A stretch of 15,653 bases of DNA from Oscillospiraceae bacterium. Its GTDB lineage: Bacteria > Bacillota > Clostridia > Oscillospirales > JAKOTC01. The notes under the pieces are model-generated. The model searched no databases, was not told the origin of the DNA, and was given only the letters and a program-made list of their open reading frames with translations. Shown here piece by piece: positions 14,077 to 15,653 of the stretch (position 1 is its first letter; every line of letters begins with the position of its first letter). The stretch covers positions 1 through 15,653 of the forward strand of contig DAOPZJ010000059.1 in assembly GCA_035353335.1 (NCBI GenBank), written 5' to 3'. The position numbers and the translations under genes are program-made.

Positions 14077-15372
14077 TTATAAAATTCCGTTCAAGTCGCT
14101 GTTATAAAGCGCTTTCATCAGATCGATCATGTATCCGACGTCGTCCGCACCGACATATTCGCGCACCGCGTGCATCGACAGACATGCATTGCCGATATCA
14201 ACCGTGACCACGCCGTATTCCGCTGCGATGCCCGGGCCAATCGTGCCGCCGCCGCGTTCATCGCTGCGGTTGACTTGAATCTGATAAGGAATTTTGTTAC
14301 GCTCGCAAAGCATTTTAAAAGCAGCAGAACCCGCCGAAGATGTCGCATAACTTTGGCGCTCGGTAAGTTTGAGCACCGGGCCGTTGTTCAGCACCACGGG
14401 ATAAGCCGGGTCGTATTTGCCCGCATAAGCCGGGTGGGTGGCGTGCGCCATATCGGAGGAAAAGACAAGCGAATGCGCGAGTGCGCGGTATTTGTTTTCC
14501 TGGCTGACTGCGAACTTTTCACAGATGCGGTCGATAATCATCTGCATGGTGTTGCTTCTTGCGCCTCTTGTTGAACCTGAACCGATCTCTTCATGGTCAT
14601 AAGCGAATGCTAAGCAGGTATTGTCACTGTCGATTGCCTCGCAGAAAGCCGTGAACGCGGTGAACGCCATCTCGGCGTCGTCGGTGCGGCAAGCGGAGAT
14701 GAAATCGCCGTCAATGCCGGTAAAGCAGCCGGGGGTGCAGTCATAGGGTGCGAGCTCGAAGCTGAGGATGTCCTCTTCTTTGACGCCCGCCTGCTCCGCC
14801 AGATAACCCATAAACCGCTTTTTCTCGCCCGCTTTGCATAAAAACGGGCAGGTCTCAGTTTGGAGATTGAACTTAGCGCCGTCGTTGACCTCGCGCACAA
14901 CATGGATTGCCGCGCTCGGGATGACGAGAATCGGCTTGTCAATGTTGACATTGACACAGCGGACGTTTTCGCCGTCTTTGACGCAGACACGCCCGGCAAG
15001 GCCTAACGGTCTGTCCATCCAGCCGTGGACGATCAAGCCGCCGTAGCCCTCGACCGAAAGCCGTTCATAACCGCCGTCGAGCGTCGAACCGCCCGGTTTA
15101 ACCCGAAAGCCGGGTGAATCGTGGTGGGCGGCGACGATGCGCATACCGGTCTCCTCAATCGGTTTTGTGCCGATTTTAAAAGCCGCGATCTGGGTGCCGT
15201 CCTTGATGATATAATACGCTTTTGAGCGCTCTAAATTCCATGAATTGCCGTCTTTAATCTCGGTTGCGCCGGCTTTGTCGAGCATGTCTTTGAGCAGATC
15301 GACCGATTGGAACGGCGTCGGGGCGTTGTTTAAGTAATCGAGCAGTTTTTTTGCGTATTTTTTCTTGTCCAT
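14077..15372 (-). CDS. M18 family aminopeptidase (aspartyl aminopeptidase type)
   Basis: This is a cytosolic zinc aminopeptidase removing N-terminal residues, typically acidic ones in the M18 family. At 431 aa it is the usual bacterial size. Motifs in order: AAHHDSPGFRVKP (81-93) with a metal His, YDHEEIGSGSTRGA (258-271) with the catalytic/ligand Glu pair 261-262, SSDMAHATHP (305-314) with metal Asp307, RSDERGGGTIGP (369-380) and LSMHAVRE (398-405) with the final metal His400. The start ATG 15370-15372 has a weak AAGGA about 11 nt upstream. It is the first gene after the extended -10 promoter at 15404-15433 and probably leads a six-gene operon. Two aminopeptidases of different families side by side suggest a shared peptide-turnover role. 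Confidence 0.95.
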   Translation of the reverse strand: MDKKKYAKKLLDYLNNAPTPFQSVDLLKDMLDKAGATEIKDGNSWNLERSKAYYIIKDGTQIAAFKIGTKPIEETGMRIVAAHHDSPGFRVKPGGSTLDGGYERLSVEGYGGLIVHGWMDRPLGLAGRVCVKDGENVRCVNVNIDKPILVIPSAAIHVVREVNDGAKFNLQTETCPFLCKAGEKKRFMGYLAEQAGVKEEDILSFELAPYDCTPGCFTGIDGDFISACRTDDAEMAFTAFTAFCEAIDSDNTCLAFAYDHEEIGSGSTRGARSNTMQMIIDRICEKFAVSQENKYRALAHSLVFSSDMAHATHPAYAGKYDPAYPVVLNNGPVLKLTERQSYATSSAGSAAFKMLCERNKIPYQIQVNRSDERGGGTIGPGIAAEYGVVTVDIGNACLSMHAVREYVGADDVGYMIDLMKALYNSDLNGIL

Positions 15373-15403
15373 TTCTTTGCAATTCCTTTCAAAAACTTGC
15401 TAT

Positions 15404-15433
15404 ATCATAACACTTTCGTGCTCATTCTGTCAA
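15404..15433 (-). promoter_or_regulatory. extended -10 sigma-A promoter of the peptidase-hemZ operon
   Basis: On the - strand, consensus TTGACA (15433-15428) and TATGAT (15409-15404) are separated by 18 nt. The -10 is preceded by TGT, forming an extended -10 (TGN). The expected start is near 15397, about 25 nt before the M18 ATG. The -35 lies 2 nt beyond the stop of the upstream ABC gene, with no terminator between, so read-through may add to transcription. Confidence 0.85.
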
Positions 15434-15435
15434 CC

Positions 15436-15653
15436 TTATCCGGGGGTTTCACTCGGCGTTTCGAAGGCCTCTTCAATCTTTTGACGCAATAGTTTTGCCT
15501 CGCCGCAATCGATGTTTGCAGCGCGGATTTCGCGTGGGGTAAAACAGTTGATGTCGGCAGCGATGTGAGCCGGCGCTTTGGTGAGCACAAGCGTTCTATC
15601 CCCGAGCAGCCACGCCTCGGAAAAGCTGTGCGTGACCGCGATCACGGTCTTGG
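15436..15653 (-). CDS. ABC transporter ATP-binding protein, C-terminal part (SsuB/TauB-like), cut by window edge
   Basis: Only the last 72 codons are present; the frame is open to the window end, so the gene begins outside. The piece starts KTVIAVTHSFSEAWLLGDR, which is the switch-histidine (H-loop) region after the D-loop of an ABC ATPase, followed by LVLTKAPAHI and a short helical tail. The 'THs-x-x-EA-x-x-L-x-DR' pattern and tail resemble nitrate/sulfonate/taurine-type (SsuB/TauB) importer ATPases. Walker A, signature and Walker B lie outside the window, so family placement is tentative. It shares direction with the peptidase operon but has the operon's own promoter just behind its stop codon. 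Confidence 0.72.
   Translation of the reverse strand, partial: KTVIAVTHSFSEAWLLGDRTLVLTKAPAHIAADINCFTPREIRAANIDCGEAKLLRQKIEEAFETPSETPG

Noticed and set aside
1..15653. CRISPR array, tRNA/rRNA, insertion sequence, att site or phage genes
   Set aside because: No regularly spaced repeats, cloverleaf or rRNA-like stretches, transposase or integrase motifs were seen on either strand.

Overview
The window looks like chromosomal DNA of an anaerobic Gram-positive bacterium of the Clostridia (Oscillospirales-like). The grounds are AGGAGG-type ribosome sites, sigma-A promoters, a class B sortase, a HemZ-type radical SAM protein, an electron-bifurcating NfnAB pair and a PocR/AraC regulator. This placement comes from gene content only; no rRNA or tRNA is present. 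The genes form two groups facing each other: + strand from 1 to about 9.54 kb, and - strand from 15.65 kb down to 9.59 kb.

Region A (1-4997, + strand) is an ABC export/lipoprotein-type cassette. It holds the end of a large FtsX/MacB-type permease (5' end outside the window), two LolD/MacB-type ATPases and a class B sortase-like protein with a lipoprotein-type signal. It closes with a strong intrinsic terminator. The second ATPase carries a C-terminal AbrB/MazE/SpoVT-like swapped-hairpin segment, the most unusual domain arrangement in the window.

Region B (5002-8608, + strand) is a self-contained unit. A clear sigma-A promoter drives a TTG-started PocR-sensor/AraC regulator, followed by nfnA and nfnB (NADH-dependent reduced ferredoxin:NADP+ oxidoreductase), and ends in a terminator. 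A redox or corrinoid-like signal controlling NADPH supply is a reasonable inference.

Region C (8609-9571) holds a decayed gene. The N-terminal tip of a GH94/cyclic beta-1,2-glucan synthase-like protein is joined, out of frame, to the extreme C-terminus of the same kind of protein. The large catalytic middle is missing. A near-perfect palindrome between this remnant and the opposing operon can terminate both.

Region D (15433 down to 9592, - strand) reads as one six-gene operon from an extended -10 promoter: M18 aminopeptidase, M42 aminopeptidase, metallo-beta-lactamase-fold hydrolase, HemZ, a uridine-kinase-like P-loop protein with an altered Walker A, and an unknown Cys-clustered small protein. 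Three consecutive junctions overlap (4, 7 and 4 nt), which suggests translational coupling. Upstream of that promoter lies the 3' end of another ABC ATPase, resembling the SsuB/TauB group, cut by the window edge.

No tRNA, rRNA, CRISPR array, insertion sequence or riboswitch was seen. No gene-free stretch exceeds 300 bases; the longest is about 140 bases (8559-8698).
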